Assembly (NCBI GenBank): GCA_031276035.1 | Contig: JAISNV010000021.1 | Span: forward strand, 25,857 to 89,856 | DNA from: Bacteroidales bacterium | GTDB taxonomy: Bacteria; Bacteroidota; Bacteroidia; Bacteroidales; BM520 | Direction of reading: 5' to 3' | Length of the DNA: 64,000 nucleotides | In this document: positions 8,396-18,141 of the stretch, one piece after another | How positions within the stretch are numbered: the first letter of the stretch is position 1 | How the letters are laid out: every line of letters begins with the position of its first letter | Translations under genes and position numbers: made by a program | The notes under the pieces: model-generated | Told to the model about the DNA's origin: nothing | What the model saw: only the letters and a program-made list of their open reading frames with translations | The model's database searches: none

Positions 8396-11300
8396 AATTT
8401 ATTGTTGTTAAATTTTTATATTTGGTAATTTTCCTATTATTCTGGTAAGTTACTGTTTTTCTCTCAGAAGCTCTCCTTATTGCCCCAACATCGCCCTCTA
8501 ACCGTCTAAGGTTAACGCTTGGACTTCTATCACTATGAATATCAACCCTGTTAACATCGAAGCTATTCAAGTACTGTTTTTCAAAAGTCCCGTTTCTAAA
8601 AGCCTTCATAACAGAAGGAAAAACATTTTTATATCTACGTGAATTTCTTTTGTCAAGAACGGCGAAATATTCTCCGCCTTCTGCCCTGCGACGTGTGCCG
8701 TCAGGTTTTACGCCCAAGTCAATATCGTTACCGCTATCATGACTTCCGCCCTCTAACAGTTCAACATGACCTTTTCCGTAGCTCTCTGTTTTAGTCGCTG
8801 TTTTTGCTTTTGCCTTTGCAGCAAAAAACAATCCCCACATTGTGGCTATCGTGATACCTGCCAATATTGGATTTGCTGCCATTTGTCCCAATATCTTTGC
8901 CGTTCCTGTAACAAGGCTTGATGTCTGCTGAATACTCTCTATTGCCTGTTGTTGTTTTGCTGCCGCTTCCTGATCTCTTAAAGCCTGTTTTTGAGCTTTC
9001 TTTGCATCGTTAAGCTCTTTCTCTCTTAAATCTGCTTTATTGGCATATCCCTGATCTTGAAGACTTTTTTCCTTATCATATTCGGACTGTAATTCTGAAA
9101 CCCTATTATTGGCTTCTTCTAAGGCTTGATTTGCCACATCAAGCTGTTTGTCATAAATCTCCTGTAGCTGCTCTTTTATAAAATCATAAGCCGATGTAAG
9201 ACTTTCTTTGGTTTCGTCGGTTAATTTAAAGCCCAGAAAATCAAAAATATCCGTATATCCGGTCTTATTACTTTTAATATCCTGATTTATTTTTTCAATA
9301 GTATTCTCGACTACTGCAATCTCATCGGCTGACATCTTATGCGAATACTTATCGTTCAAGTCTAATATATCTTGCCAACGTTTCTTTTCAGCCTCAAGCC
9401 TTAATCGTGTTTTCTCTTTCTCCGAAGTCTTTAATATATCTATCTCGGACATCACCCTATCATAAGTAGAATTGATTAAGTTTAAATCTATTTGCTTTTT
9501 ATCCTGCTCGTCCTGTAGCCTGTATTTCTCCTTTATATCATTTTCATCAACTTGGTATTTTTCAACCAACATTTTATTCTGCAATAATTCTATTTCCAAC
9601 TCTTTCGCAGATAATTCCCCTTGAAGTTGATTTCTTTTCTCCGGGTCTGTTTCGTTATTTAATCGAAGTTCAAGAACCTTCTTTTGAAGTTCAAGCTCTT
9701 TTAACAGCCGCATATTGTTAATATCATCAATATCTTTTTCATAAATATCTTTGTAAATATCCAACCGTTTCTCTAATTCATCAATTTCTTCTTGACTTAA
9801 CTCATTTCTTTTTTGTTCAATAGTTGTTTTTATATCTTCAACCTGACGTGTATATTTAGCCTCAACAGTCGCAAGCTGCCTGTCTATATCATCAGGAATT
9901 AATGTTATTGCCAGGTCTTCCGTTTGTCTCTGGGTATTAAGAATAGCTTTCTGTCTTTCCTGTTCAATCTTAATCAATTCAGATGATAAGTTTCTTTCAA
10001 GTTGAGCAATAGTATCATTAATATATTTTCTTGTCGCAACTTCTTTTTCAGAAGTGTTTTTTAATTGTTTTTCAAGTTCTCTTTTTTGTTGAGCAAATGA
10101 ATTCTTTAATGATATAGCTTGTTTGTCATAATTGTTTTTTACGGCGGTTGTCTTTGCGTTCTGGTATTGCAAAAAGGCTTGATATTCGGATTCCTGTGCA
10201 GCAATTAATTCCTGTGCATTCTTAACTCCCTCATTTGTATCAACGGTTGCAAGTTCTTTTATGGCATCTCTTGCCACATTTACGGATTTAGTTAAAGTTT
10301 CAACAACAGGTTCTAATTTTTTTATCTGGTCTTTTACTTTAACAAATTGCTGTGTGTCTACATCAAATATTAGTTTAGAACCTGCTTTCTGATATAATCT
10401 TGCAGCTTCAAGCGCTTCATTATATTTATTTAATTTAATAATATTTGCATCCAAGTTGGTAATTTCATCTTTGGCTGCTTTTACTTGTTCGTTAGCTGCT
10501 TTTCTCCTTTCGTCAGCAATTTGTTGTTCAATTGCAAGAATCTCATCTTTACCTTTTTTCTCTGCTTGTGCGAGTTTTAACTCATTTTCAAGACTATTAA
10601 CAACAATCTCACTTTCCTCTTTAATTCTTGCTGCTCTTTGATTTAAGTTTTCTAAAGATTGTTGCTGTAAATCGTTTAATTTTTTTTGTTCTTTTGCTGC
10701 CTTATCTGTGTTTTGGGAAAATAAAACTAATGCGCCGACAACGGTAAGCATAGCTATTGCTAAAAGAACATAGGGATTTGCATTTGCAACGGCATTAAAT
10801 ATTCTTTGTTGAGCGGTTGCGAAAATGGTCGCTTTACCACTTGCCGTTGTTGCTTTTTCCTGTAATAAGGTGGCTTTCGTTAATGCTTTAGATTGGATAG
10901 TTCCTATCCCTATCATCAAGTTGCTTTGGCTCTGTAATTGTTTTTGAACCGCCGTTGCTCCGGTTACTAAGGCGATAGAAGCCTGCAATTTTCTTTGTGC
11001 TTCTTGTGCATCATCGCTCTCAATACCAAGTATATTTAAAGCTCCAAGATAGGCACTAAACGCTCCGCCTGCTGCTGTTGCAGCTCCCATAACGGTATTT
11101 AAGGCGGTTGTTCCCGAAGCCATATTTTTTACCTCATTTGTGGCTTCGGCAAGATTTTTTTGTAAAACTGCTGTCTCTTGTGCGAGCTGCTGATACTCAA
11201 CCGTGCCTTTCTTTCCTTCATCTATCATTGAGGCTAAAGCCTCTTTGTTCAGGCGAATTTGTGTGGATAATCTGACTATTGCTCCACTCGCATCATCCGA

Positions 11301-12302
11301 AACGGTTGTTAATTGTTGTGTCTGCTCTAATCCTTCTTTTCGTTTTCTGTTTAAATCATCATATTGATCATCTAACTTAATGGTCAAATCGCTAACTTTC
11401 TGGCTTGCAGCAGCATATTCTTGTTGTGAAATAGCACCTACTTTCAGTAAATCATTGAGTTCCAATTGGCGGCTATCAAGATTTGTTAAATTTCTTGACG
11501 TTTCATTCAATGCAGAACTGTAATCTTTCGTTGTTCCCTCCGCCTTAACAAAGTTTTCAGGGTTAAATTGACTAATCCTGTCTAACTTCTCTAAAACCTG
11601 ATCGTAAGTTGGCAAAACGTCATTCTGGATAACATTAATCTGTGCTTTTTCTTCCTCTGTAATTTTATTTATCTTATCGGCACGTTCGGAGTAAACAGAT
11701 AGTATTGCTTCTTCCGCCTTCCTTTGCTCTTCTAATGTACTTGCGCCGCTCTTGAATGTTTGATTGAGAATTTTAATGCTATCGGATAATTCTCCGTTTT
11801 CCTTGATGAGTTGCGTCGCACGTTCGGAGTTTTTTAATTCTTCCTCACTAAATTTACTTAATTCTAATTGATTAAGCTTTAATTGAGCTTTCATCCTCTC
11901 CAAGCTGCCAATAGCAAGTTCATTTATCTTTGCCTGCTTGTTAGTAATTTCAATTCTTGATCTTTCAGCTGCCGTTGAATTATTTAACTCATTTGCAAGC
12001 TCTTTTTCTTTTTTAGTCCTTTCGGTTACCTTTATGTTTAACTGAACTATCTGATCTGAATTTTCTTTGTAACTATTCTTTAAATTAAGCATTGATTTCA
12101 TTAAATCATTAGCTACTTTAGAAAACTCCTCAAGGGTCATGATTCCGCTTTTATAGGCTTTTATCGTCTCCTCTGCCTCTTTACGAATACCCTTCATAGA
12201 TGTCTCGTATGACTTGTTTAAGTCTGAAAGCAACTCTATAAGTTCGGATATTGAATTATCCGGAGTAACAAGCTCTTTATATTTAATCGGATTGTCTGCC
12301 AT
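8385..12302 (-). CDS. Tail tape measure protein
   Basis: A 1305-residue protein, the longest in the phage. It is almost wholly alpha-helical with long coiled coils rich in Lys, Glu, Gln and Asn, and it has a hydrophobic section at about 385-520 (including PYVLLAIAMLTVVGALVLF), as usual for tape measures. The last ~150 residues have a short hydrophobic patch (AGITIATMWGLFFAAKA) and a basic tail. Tape measures set tail length at about 1.5 angstrom per residue, which would give a tail near 195 nm. The gene sits between tail assembly and tail-tip genes as expected. Confidence 0.85.
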   Translation of the reverse strand: MADNPIKYKELVTPDNSISELIELLSDLNKSYETSMKGIRKEAEETIKAYKSGIMTLEEFSKVANDLMKSMLNLKNSYKENSDQIVQLNIKVTERTKKEKELANELNNSTAAERSRIEITNKQAKINELAIGSLERMKAQLKLNQLELSKFSEEELKNSERATQLIKENGELSDSIKILNQTFKSGASTLEEQRKAEEAILSVYSERADKINKITEEEKAQINVIQNDVLPTYDQVLEKLDRISQFNPENFVKAEGTTKDYSSALNETSRNLTNLDSRQLELNDLLKVGAISQQEYAAASQKVSDLTIKLDDQYDDLNRKRKEGLEQTQQLTTVSDDASGAIVRLSTQIRLNKEALASMIDEGKKGTVEYQQLAQETAVLQKNLAEATNEVKNMASGTTALNTVMGAATAAGGAFSAYLGALNILGIESDDAQEAQRKLQASIALVTGATAVQKQLQSQSNLMIGIGTIQSKALTKATLLQEKATTASGKATIFATAQQRIFNAVANANPYVLLAIAMLTVVGALVLFSQNTDKAAKEQKKLNDLQQQSLENLNQRAARIKEESEIVVNSLENELKLAQAEKKGKDEILAIEQQIADERRKAANEQVKAAKDEITNLDANIIKLNKYNEALEAARLYQKAGSKLIFDVDTQQFVKVKDQIKKLEPVVETLTKSVNVARDAIKELATVDTNEGVKNAQELIAAQESEYQAFLQYQNAKTTAVKNNYDKQAISLKNSFAQQKRELEKQLKNTSEKEVATRKYINDTIAQLERNLSSELIKIEQERQKAILNTQRQTEDLAITLIPDDIDRQLATVEAKYTRQVEDIKTTIEQKRNELSQEEIDELEKRLDIYKDIYEKDIDDINNMRLLKELELQKKVLELRLNNETDPEKRNQLQGELSAKELEIELLQNKMLVEKYQVDENDIKEKYRLQDEQDKKQIDLNLINSTYDRVMSEIDILKTSEKEKTRLRLEAEKKRWQDILDLNDKYSHKMSADEIAVVENTIEKINQDIKSNKTGYTDIFDFLGFKLTDETKESLTSAYDFIKEQLQEIYDKQLDVANQALEEANNRVSELQSEYDKEKSLQDQGYANKADLREKELNDAKKAQKQALRDQEAAAKQQQAIESIQQTSSLVTGTAKILGQMAANPILAGITIATMWGLFFAAKAKAKTATKTESYGKGHVELLEGGSHDSGNDIDLGVKPDGTRRRAEGGEYFAVLDKRNSRRYKNVFPSVMKAFRNGTFEKQYLNSFDVNRVDIHSDRSPSVNLRRLEGDVGAIRRASERKTVTYQNNRKITKYKNLTTINYAN

Positions 12303-13056
12303 TGGATAGTCGTTTCTTTAAGTGTTCAAAAGCGTTGTAAAATGTTAGGGTTGTCGTCTTTTTTGGTTCAATTATATTTAGTTGCTCGGTAAGATTAAGG
12401 CACATTGTTTCGAATTGTTTATCATAAGCTATTTCGGCATTATCAGAACCAAAGAATTTCATAGGGTCAGCGAACGTCAAAAGCATGTTGTTTATCCTTT
12501 CTATCTGCGATTGTTTTTCTTCTATATTGTCATTGATAATACCTTCAATTATCATCTCTGCACGCCTTGACATATATGAATGATATTCGATCATTGAATT
12601 ATCAGCGAATTGTTGCGGAAAATACAAAACCAACTCATCTGTCAACTTTTTTTTTATTGTGTCTACGCTATCAGTTACTTGTTTATGCGTTAACTCCGAT
12701 ACGGATTTTAACACATCCTTAATACCTTCATCGGTTAGATCATTGCAGGGCTTGCCGTCGATACTTTTAACCATTACGGCAAAAGCGTTATATTTTGGAT
12801 TCAGTTCTGTCAGAACGAAATAAATATTCTGCCTTAGATTTTCAGCCTCTAACGCTAATTTCTCCCTGTCTCCGTCACTGTTATAGACCAACATCCTATC
12901 TATATGAGTATTAATATCTGAAATATCGCTTCCGATACCGCTATCAATTAATAGATACTTGTTGAATTTCTGAAATCTTTCTATCAACAAAGTTTCGATA
13001 CTGTCGAATAATTCAATCTTTTTATCTTTATTCAAAATTTTCATAACAAGTTTCAT
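12283..13056 (-). CDS. Phage protein upstream of tape measure (possible tail assembly chaperone)
   Basis: A 257-residue, mostly helical protein with no recognised motif. It overlaps the tape measure start by 20 bases and the preceding gene by 29. In siphoviruses the gene just before the tape measure is often a tail assembly chaperone, sometimes made by a programmed frameshift; I see no clear slippery heptamer here. A second ATG at 13044 (MKILNKD) is an alternative start. Confidence 0.45.
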   Translation of the reverse strand: MKLVMKILNKDKKIELFDSIETLLIERFQKFNKYLLIDSGIGSDISDINTHIDRMLVYNSDGDREKLALEAENLRQNIYFVLTELNPKYNAFAVMVKSIDGKPCNDLTDEGIKDVLKSVSELTHKQVTDSVDTIKKKLTDELVLYFPQQFADNSMIEYHSYMSRRAEMIIEGIINDNIEEKQSQIERINNMLLTFADPMKFFGSDNAEIAYDKQFETMCLNLTEQLNIIEPKKTTTLTFYNAFEHLKKRLSNGRQSD

Positions 13057-13615
13057 TAATATTTAATGAACATTCAAATCTTAATCCGCCAAAAGGGTGC
13101 ATCAAGAATTGATTATTAGCCTCGTCAAGCGTATAGCCTTTATAAATGTTTTCCGATCTTTCGTATATCTTATTTACCATCAAAGAGCCAAAAGAATACA
13201 TTAACCGTCCATTTAGAATTTTTAAAATTTGCTGTTTTACGTTTTCGATATCCCTTTCGTTCTCTAATTTTAATCTCCTGAAATCAAACCAAAACACAAT
13301 ACCGCATTGGCAAGTAATAGTATTTTCTACATACATATTATCTTGTTGATATACTTGAGGGTCTAAAAAATCAAACCAACAAAAATTACCTATATTATCA
13401 TTAGGAGAAACTTCAAGATAATCTTTACCGCCTGCATAGACAGTAGGTAGCAATAACCTTTTGCCGTTAGGATAGACTTTTGTTATCCTCTGTGCTTTTC
13501 CGAATGCGTAATCAAGCCAATTCAAACTGGATTTTAATCCCGTCTGGATTTCTCCAACCGCCCTGTCTATCAATTGCGGATTCTCTAATATTGGTGTCTT
13601 ATACTTCAAATTCAT
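13028..13615 (-). CDS. Tail terminator / neck protein candidate
   Basis: A 195-residue protein with an alpha/beta look, overlapping both neighbours by a few bases. It follows the likely head-tail joining gene and precedes the tape measure region, the place where tail terminator proteins sit. Sequence alone gives no firm family. Confidence 0.45.
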   Translation of the reverse strand: MNLKYKTPILENPQLIDRAVGEIQTGLKSSLNWLDYAFGKAQRITKVYPNGKRLLLPTVYAGGKDYLEVSPNDNIGNFCWFDFLDPQVYQQDNMYVENTITCQCGIVFWFDFRRLKLENERDIENVKQQILKILNGRLMYSFGSLMVNKIYERSENIYKGYTLDEANNQFLMHPFGGLRFECSLNINETCYENFE

Positions 13616-14093
13616 TTCTTATCCTCTCGTTTAACATCGGAAAAATATATTGCCTTATCAATATTTCAAGATTTTCATCAGTTAATCCCAAAATCTGTCT
13701 TCCGTATTTCTTTATAAGGGAATCCGTTTTTTCATCAGACGCCTTTATCTCGAACTGCGTATCATCTACTTTTATATAAAAAGACCTGTGGAATTCGCCT
13801 GTATCCCTTAGCGTTACCCTGTTATATGGCTGATTTTTAAATTGTTTAAACTCAATCGTTATAGGGCGGTATGGTGCGTAATCCATAATCGACACGCCGA
13901 CACGGTCAATGCCTTCTTCAAATAACTGTTCTTGTGTATTTGCATTAAGGATAAAAAAAGTAACTTCACTGTCTTCAATAATTTCTTTAATAAATAATCC
14001 GCTGTCAAGTCCATCTTGAATCTTCTTTGCTTTATCTATCAAGCCGTTAACTAATCCGGTAGCGTATGATGTATCGAACATATCAAAAAACAC
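13599..14093 (-). CDS. Head-tail joining / minor tail protein (gp10-like candidate)
   Basis: A 164-residue protein. The stretch NRVTLRDTGEFHRSFYIKVD followed by a charged segment and KKYGRQILGLTDENL is reminiscent of the HK97 gp10-type tail completion proteins. The gene overlaps the downstream neck gene by 17 bases and the upstream one by 11, so the set is translationally coupled. The assignment is by pattern and position. Confidence 0.45.
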   Translation of the reverse strand: MFFDMFDTSYATGLVNGLIDKAKKIQDGLDSGLFIKEIIEDSEVTFFILNANTQEQLFEEGIDRVGVSIMDYAPYRPITIEFKQFKNQPYNRVTLRDTGEFHRSFYIKVDDTQFEIKASDEKTDSLIKKYGRQILGLTDENLEILIRQYIFPMLNERIRNEFEV

Positions 14094-15411
14094 TTTTATA
14101 AGTTACTCCCTCGTCCTTGCATCCAAGACAAATTCTATCCATTTTATCGGTATTAATATCAAGGGCGGCGTATGCCTTTTTTAAATCATAACCAAGTCCG
14201 CCGGGTCTTCCTGCCGTATTTCCGTCAATTTCATAGAGAATATCCAAACGTGAAACATTAAGAGCGTTAGGGTTTGGTCTTACAGCCGGATTCATTGATA
14301 TGGTTCTTAGAACGGTAGCGGAAACCTGTTTGGCAACAACATCAGCGAAAACACTTCTTTGGCTTATTATAAAATCAGTCAGATCACATCCAACAGTTAT
14401 TTGAAAATTTACTCCATAGCTTGTCGAAAGAGTGTACATGTTATTTGAAATATCCCACATAATGGGAAATTCTGAATTCACAGGCACTCTAAACGGTGTC
14501 ACTTTAAGATACTTTGATATAAGCTTCCAAATATTGTTGTTCCTTTGATTACAACCTCCGCATGGGTCAACACTCCAATCTTTAGGAAAATTAACAGCAA
14601 ACATCCCTTCTGGTAATTCGTCTTGATTATAGCATAAATACCACGTCCCACCTGAATTGATGTCATCGGAAATATAAGGAAGATACCAATCAGCATCAAA
14701 CCAAGCGAAATCACCATCGGTTTTTATCTCGCATTCAATTGTTTCTATCGGCTCAATCCTTGAACTGTGATAGAGATATAATTTAACCTTTCCTAAAGCT
14801 CCGGCAAACTGTAAGCCTATCTTTTCAATCCTTACCGTTACGCCCATACTTCTGACTGGATTTATCTCAAAGCCTACAATAGATTGACGATTTTTGATAA
14901 TATCAAATCTACGTCCGGCTCCTTCATATAAAGTCCTTCGTTCTAATAAATCTTTAGTCTGAACACTTATTTTTTTATCATCAAGAAACTTTGAAACGGC
15001 TTTTTTAATTCCTGATTTAGTTTGGAAAGTCAAATAATCGGATAAGAAATTATACCCCTCCCAATTATCATTGGCAATAGCAAAATCTTCATTATAATCA
15101 TTATTAAAATCACCGAGTTTAGGTTCTATATTCTGATTATCCTGTTTCGCAATAAACACTTCGTCGTTATATCTTACCTTATCACCTTTTTTATAAATGG
15201 TTATCATGTTCCATTTGGGATATTGAAGCGTAAAATCAAGCGGGATTACCGAGCGTATGTTTTCTAATGTTACAAGTGGATGTTCTTCCTGAAAAAACCT
15301 TCCACTCTCCGAAATAGTTAAATCATCGTTAATCTTTTCAGCAGGATTAAACGCCTGTTGCCAACCTACCAAGTGAATCAAACTATCTTCTATCTCCTTT
15401 AATCTTATCAT
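14083..15411 (-). CDS. Neck/connector-region structural protein with GDFNND motif
   Basis: A 442-residue protein when started at the ATG at 15411 (MIRLKEIEDS); a start at 15465 would add 18 hydrophobic residues that look non-coding. It contains a YKKGDKVRYNDEVFIA segment like a small carbohydrate-binding module, then the Asp/Asn motif GDFNNDYNEDF shared with the tail protein at 5281-6183. A CGGC pair occurs at about residue 287. It follows the major capsid gene, so it belongs to the head or neck. The function is not known to me. Confidence 0.5.
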   Translation of the reverse strand: MIRLKEIEDSLIHLVGWQQAFNPAEKINDDLTISESGRFFQEEHPLVTLENIRSVIPLDFTLQYPKWNMITIYKKGDKVRYNDEVFIAKQDNQNIEPKLGDFNNDYNEDFAIANDNWEGYNFLSDYLTFQTKSGIKKAVSKFLDDKKISVQTKDLLERRTLYEGAGRRFDIIKNRQSIVGFEINPVRSMGVTVRIEKIGLQFAGALGKVKLYLYHSSRIEPIETIECEIKTDGDFAWFDADWYLPYISDDINSGGTWYLCYNQDELPEGMFAVNFPKDWSVDPCGGCNQRNNNIWKLISKYLKVTPFRVPVNSEFPIMWDISNNMYTLSTSYGVNFQITVGCDLTDFIISQRSVFADVVAKQVSATVLRTISMNPAVRPNPNALNVSRLDILYEIDGNTAGRPGGLGYDLKKAYAALDINTDKMDRICLGCKDEGVTYKSVF

Positions 15412-15479
15412 AACTTTTGCATTAAAAAAGGGATATGGGTATTTCACCCATACCCCCAAAATCAAAGAAATATAAAAAT

Positions 15480-16616
15480 TTAAGGAGCTGTGACAGCTTG
15501 AGTATATAGAGGATTAGTTTGGCTTGAACCTGCACCGCATACGGTTTTTACAGGTGCTGCCATCCAGTTATCACAGTCAGAGTTAAGAACCTCGAATTTG
15601 ATTATCGGATTAGCTACAATATCAGGGTCGCTATTGTATTTCACAATAAAAGCAACGTCTATCCAGAATCCAAAATGTTCGGTAATAACGCAGTTCATAT
15701 CTGATGATGCTTCACCTGCAAGGGTTGATTTATCGCCCTTATCTGTGTAGTAATAAGTATCAACAGGCATGTTTAGAATTGGCATATTCACAATATCCCA
15801 TTCAGTATCATTACTCCTTGTACGTGCAAGGTTTTCACGTCCTGAACGTGTTAAATATCCAAGTTGGTTTCCCCTGACTGCAAAGGCAGTCGCAAAGACA
15901 CTATCCTCATTAGTTAGGTTGTTGGTGAAATGGAAAAACTTATCTGCATATTGGAGTTGTTTGTTTTGCGAGTTGTTCGCTCCCCATTCAGCCATTTTGC
16001 GAATATTGCTTTCAATACCGGAGTTAGATACCAAATGAATGTCTCCAAACGAATAATCATTTGCATTGAAAAGAACAGGAATGTCACCCATGAAGTTTTC
16101 ACGGTAATCCCATTTAACGCCGAGAGTGTTTGCGCTTTCATCATAGAAAAGTTTATCGCCAAAGACTTGTGTCTTATTAGTCTCTAACGCCGCTATTGCT
16201 GCAACGTCTAACGTTTTTGCCAATGCTGAAATATGTGCCGTCATTTTGGCGTTAAAGTCTCTTGCATAACCTATGTCATTATTATGATAAAGTACCGGAG
16301 TTTGGGTAAATCCTACAGCGTAAGTTGCAAAAACCACACGATATAAAGCCGATGTGTTTTCGGCATCTTCTATAGTACAACTACGAACGTTACTTACTGT
16401 AACATTTCCGTTATAATCGATAACAGGGATGTCGATATTTGTCCCTATACTTTGAATAGCTCTATTTCTCAATTCAGGCGTTATAAATGAATCGGCTGCC
16501 TCTGTTTGAGAAACGAACAAGTCCAAAGCTCCATATGTACCTACTCGGTGCATATTTTCATCAAATTTTGGCACTTGTATGCGCCAATCTTGAATTCTTG
16601 TTGCTATTAAACTCAT
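15480..16616 (-). CDS. Major capsid protein
   Basis: A 378-residue protein placed directly after a coiled-coil scaffold gene and before neck genes. It shows the even, mixed composition and lack of motifs typical of HK97-fold capsid proteins, with an N-terminal helical part (TRIQDWRIQVPKFDENM) and a long beta-rich middle. It is preceded by a 65-base gap, unusual in this packed operon, that carries a hairpin matching the one in front of the putative tail-tube gene. The gene order (portal, scaffold, capsid) is the main evidence. Confidence 0.7.
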   Translation of the reverse strand: MSLIATRIQDWRIQVPKFDENMHRVGTYGALDLFVSQTEAADSFITPELRNRAIQSIGTNIDIPVIDYNGNVTVSNVRSCTIEDAENTSALYRVVFATYAVGFTQTPVLYHNNDIGYARDFNAKMTAHISALAKTLDVAAIAALETNKTQVFGDKLFYDESANTLGVKWDYRENFMGDIPVLFNANDYSFGDIHLVSNSGIESNIRKMAEWGANNSQNKQLQYADKFFHFTNNLTNEDSVFATAFAVRGNQLGYLTRSGRENLARTRSNDTEWDIVNMPILNMPVDTYYYTDKGDKSTLAGEASSDMNCVITEHFGFWIDVAFIVKYNSDPDIVANPIIKFEVLNSDCDNWMAAPVKTVCGAGSSQTNPLYTQAVTAP

Positions 16617-16646
16617 TGTTATAAAATTTTATTTGTTAATAAATCT

Positions 16647-16665
16647 CAGACAGCCCCTTTGCCTG
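16647..16665 (-). promoter_or_regulatory. Leader hairpin of the capsid gene
   Basis: On the minus strand, CAGGCA pairs with TGTCTG (six pairs, one G-U) around the loop AAGGGGC. It ends 30 nt before the capsid start codon. The same loop with a differently paired stem occurs at 20642-20660 before the putative tail-tube gene. Two differing stem pairs are compensatory, which suggests a selected RNA structure. Confidence 0.6.
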
Positions 16666-16681
16666 TTTTGTTAATTACTTT

Positions 16682-17635
16682 TTATTTAAGTGGTAAAGTT
16701 TTTATATGATTTTCATTTTCCTTGTAAATCTTGTTAAATTCAGTCTGATACTCTGGATTTTCTCTAAGAAAACCTTTCTGCGATAGTATGCCGTGAATTA
16801 TATCCGTTACTTCGTCTCGGCTTTTTGCTCCGGATATTTCAACTGTTGGTTGCGGGTCTGCTGCCGTAATGTGACCACCATTCCCGCCTGCACCCTTAAC
16901 AACCCGACCTTTATCCAAGATGCCGATAATTTCCAACTCTTTAGCGAGGATTTCACTAACCGAATACGGTTTAAGCCCGTTTTCGGGATTGTTCATCGTT
17001 GCACCTTCATTAGTACGGAAAACTAATTGCTTTCCTCCTTCACCGTTATCTATAAAATCAGGATTATAACCCTTTACTTTAGAGATAACCTGTCTTACTA
17101 ATTCCTTTTTCGCTGCTTCCGGAATTTCTTTTTTGTATTTCATGGCTTTTTCAGCTTCCGAAATCTCAAACTCTACTTTCAACCCGAATAACTCTTTTTT
17201 ATGAGTTTCTTCAAGTTTTTGTTTTTCTTCGTTAAGTGCATTAAACAAGTTTTTTGTCTGGTCTAATTCGGCTTTTGTATTCGAAAGGAGTGTTTTTGTC
17301 TCCTCGTCGCTTCCACTGGTTTTAATAACGTTTTCAAGCCTTGCTTTTTCCTCTTCCAACATTGCTATCTTACTGCTTAACTCTTGTGAATTTTCAGACT
17401 TTGACTTTAGTGTTTCAATAACTCTTTTTGCATAGTCATAAGTTTTTTCTTCAGGATGATTTTTCTCTATTCCGGATGTTTTCAAATCTCCATCAATTCT
17501 ATTGTAAATCTCTCGAGTCTTAGCAGCAATTACATTGTTTTCATCATTTTTACTCATTTCAACGATTGTTGAAATTGCTTCCGGAGCTAACTCCTCTAAC
17601 GCCTTATTGGCTCTTAATACTTCTTCTGTTAACAT
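16682..17635 (-). CDS. Capsid scaffolding protein
   Basis: A 317-residue protein with a long coiled coil at about residues 75-160 rich in Glu, Lys and Leu, a Gly-rich loop near residue 250 (KGAGGNGGH), and a helical C-terminus (FNKIYKENENHIKTLPLK). This is the layout of phage scaffold proteins, whose C-terminal helices touch the capsid shell. It stands directly upstream of the capsid gene. No protease triad is evident. Confidence 0.6.
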   Translation of the reverse strand: MLTEEVLRANKALEELAPEAISTIVEMSKNDENNVIAAKTREIYNRIDGDLKTSGIEKNHPEEKTYDYAKRVIETLKSKSENSQELSSKIAMLEEEKARLENVIKTSGSDEETKTLLSNTKAELDQTKNLFNALNEEKQKLEETHKKELFGLKVEFEISEAEKAMKYKKEIPEAAKKELVRQVISKVKGYNPDFIDNGEGGKQLVFRTNEGATMNNPENGLKPYSVSEILAKELEIIGILDKGRVVKGAGGNGGHITAADPQPTVEISGAKSRDEVTDIIHGILSQKGFLRENPEYQTEFNKIYKENENHIKTLPLK

Positions 17636-17637
17636 AA

Positions 17638-18141
17638 CTATTTTGTTTTTGTAGATTTTTCAGGTTCTTTAGTAGATTCCGTTGTCTCCTTAGGTGGTTC
17701 AACGACTTTTTCAGGTTCTGGATTTACACCATTGTTCTTAAATTCTTCAAGTAATTCAGCTCGTAATTCTTCAATCAATTTTTTACGGTCTAATGCGGCT
17801 CTTTCTTCCGATTTTAAAGCATTTTCTTCATCTAATTTCTTTTGAGCTTCAAAATTTAGTGCATCGGCTTTTTCTTTATCCTCTGCTTGTTTTTTCGCAA
17901 TTGCTTCCGCATACTCGATAGGATTAAATAGAACTTCAATAGTGTAGCCTTGTTTTACAAGGTCGGTTTTTACAGTGTTCCATGTTCTTGGAGGATACTT
18001 TTGAACAAATGCTTTAGATTTCCTCTCTCCGGTTTTACTGTCAAATTCAACCATCTCTAATTTTACATGATAAGCCCTAAGGTCTTTTACCATCACTTTG
18101 TAATTTTCTTTTGTGATTTCTTCTTTAACTTTCTGTGACAT
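17638..18141 (-). CDS. Phage head-region protein, Lys/Glu-rich
   Basis: A 167-residue protein between portal and scaffold. The first ~90 residues are mixed alpha/beta (KNYKVMVKDLRAYHVKLEM is the general style), the rest is highly charged helix ending in a Pro/Thr/Lys tail. It overlaps the portal gene by 17 bases. No family is recognised; it may be a head accessory or a second scaffold component. Confidence 0.5.
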   Translation of the reverse strand: MSQKVKEEITKENYKVMVKDLRAYHVKLEMVEFDSKTGERKSKAFVQKYPPRTWNTVKTDLVKQGYTIEVLFNPIEYAEAIAKKQAEDKEKADALNFEAQKKLDEENALKSEERAALDRKKLIEELRAELLEEFKNNGVNPEPEKVVEPPKETTESTKEPEKSTKTK

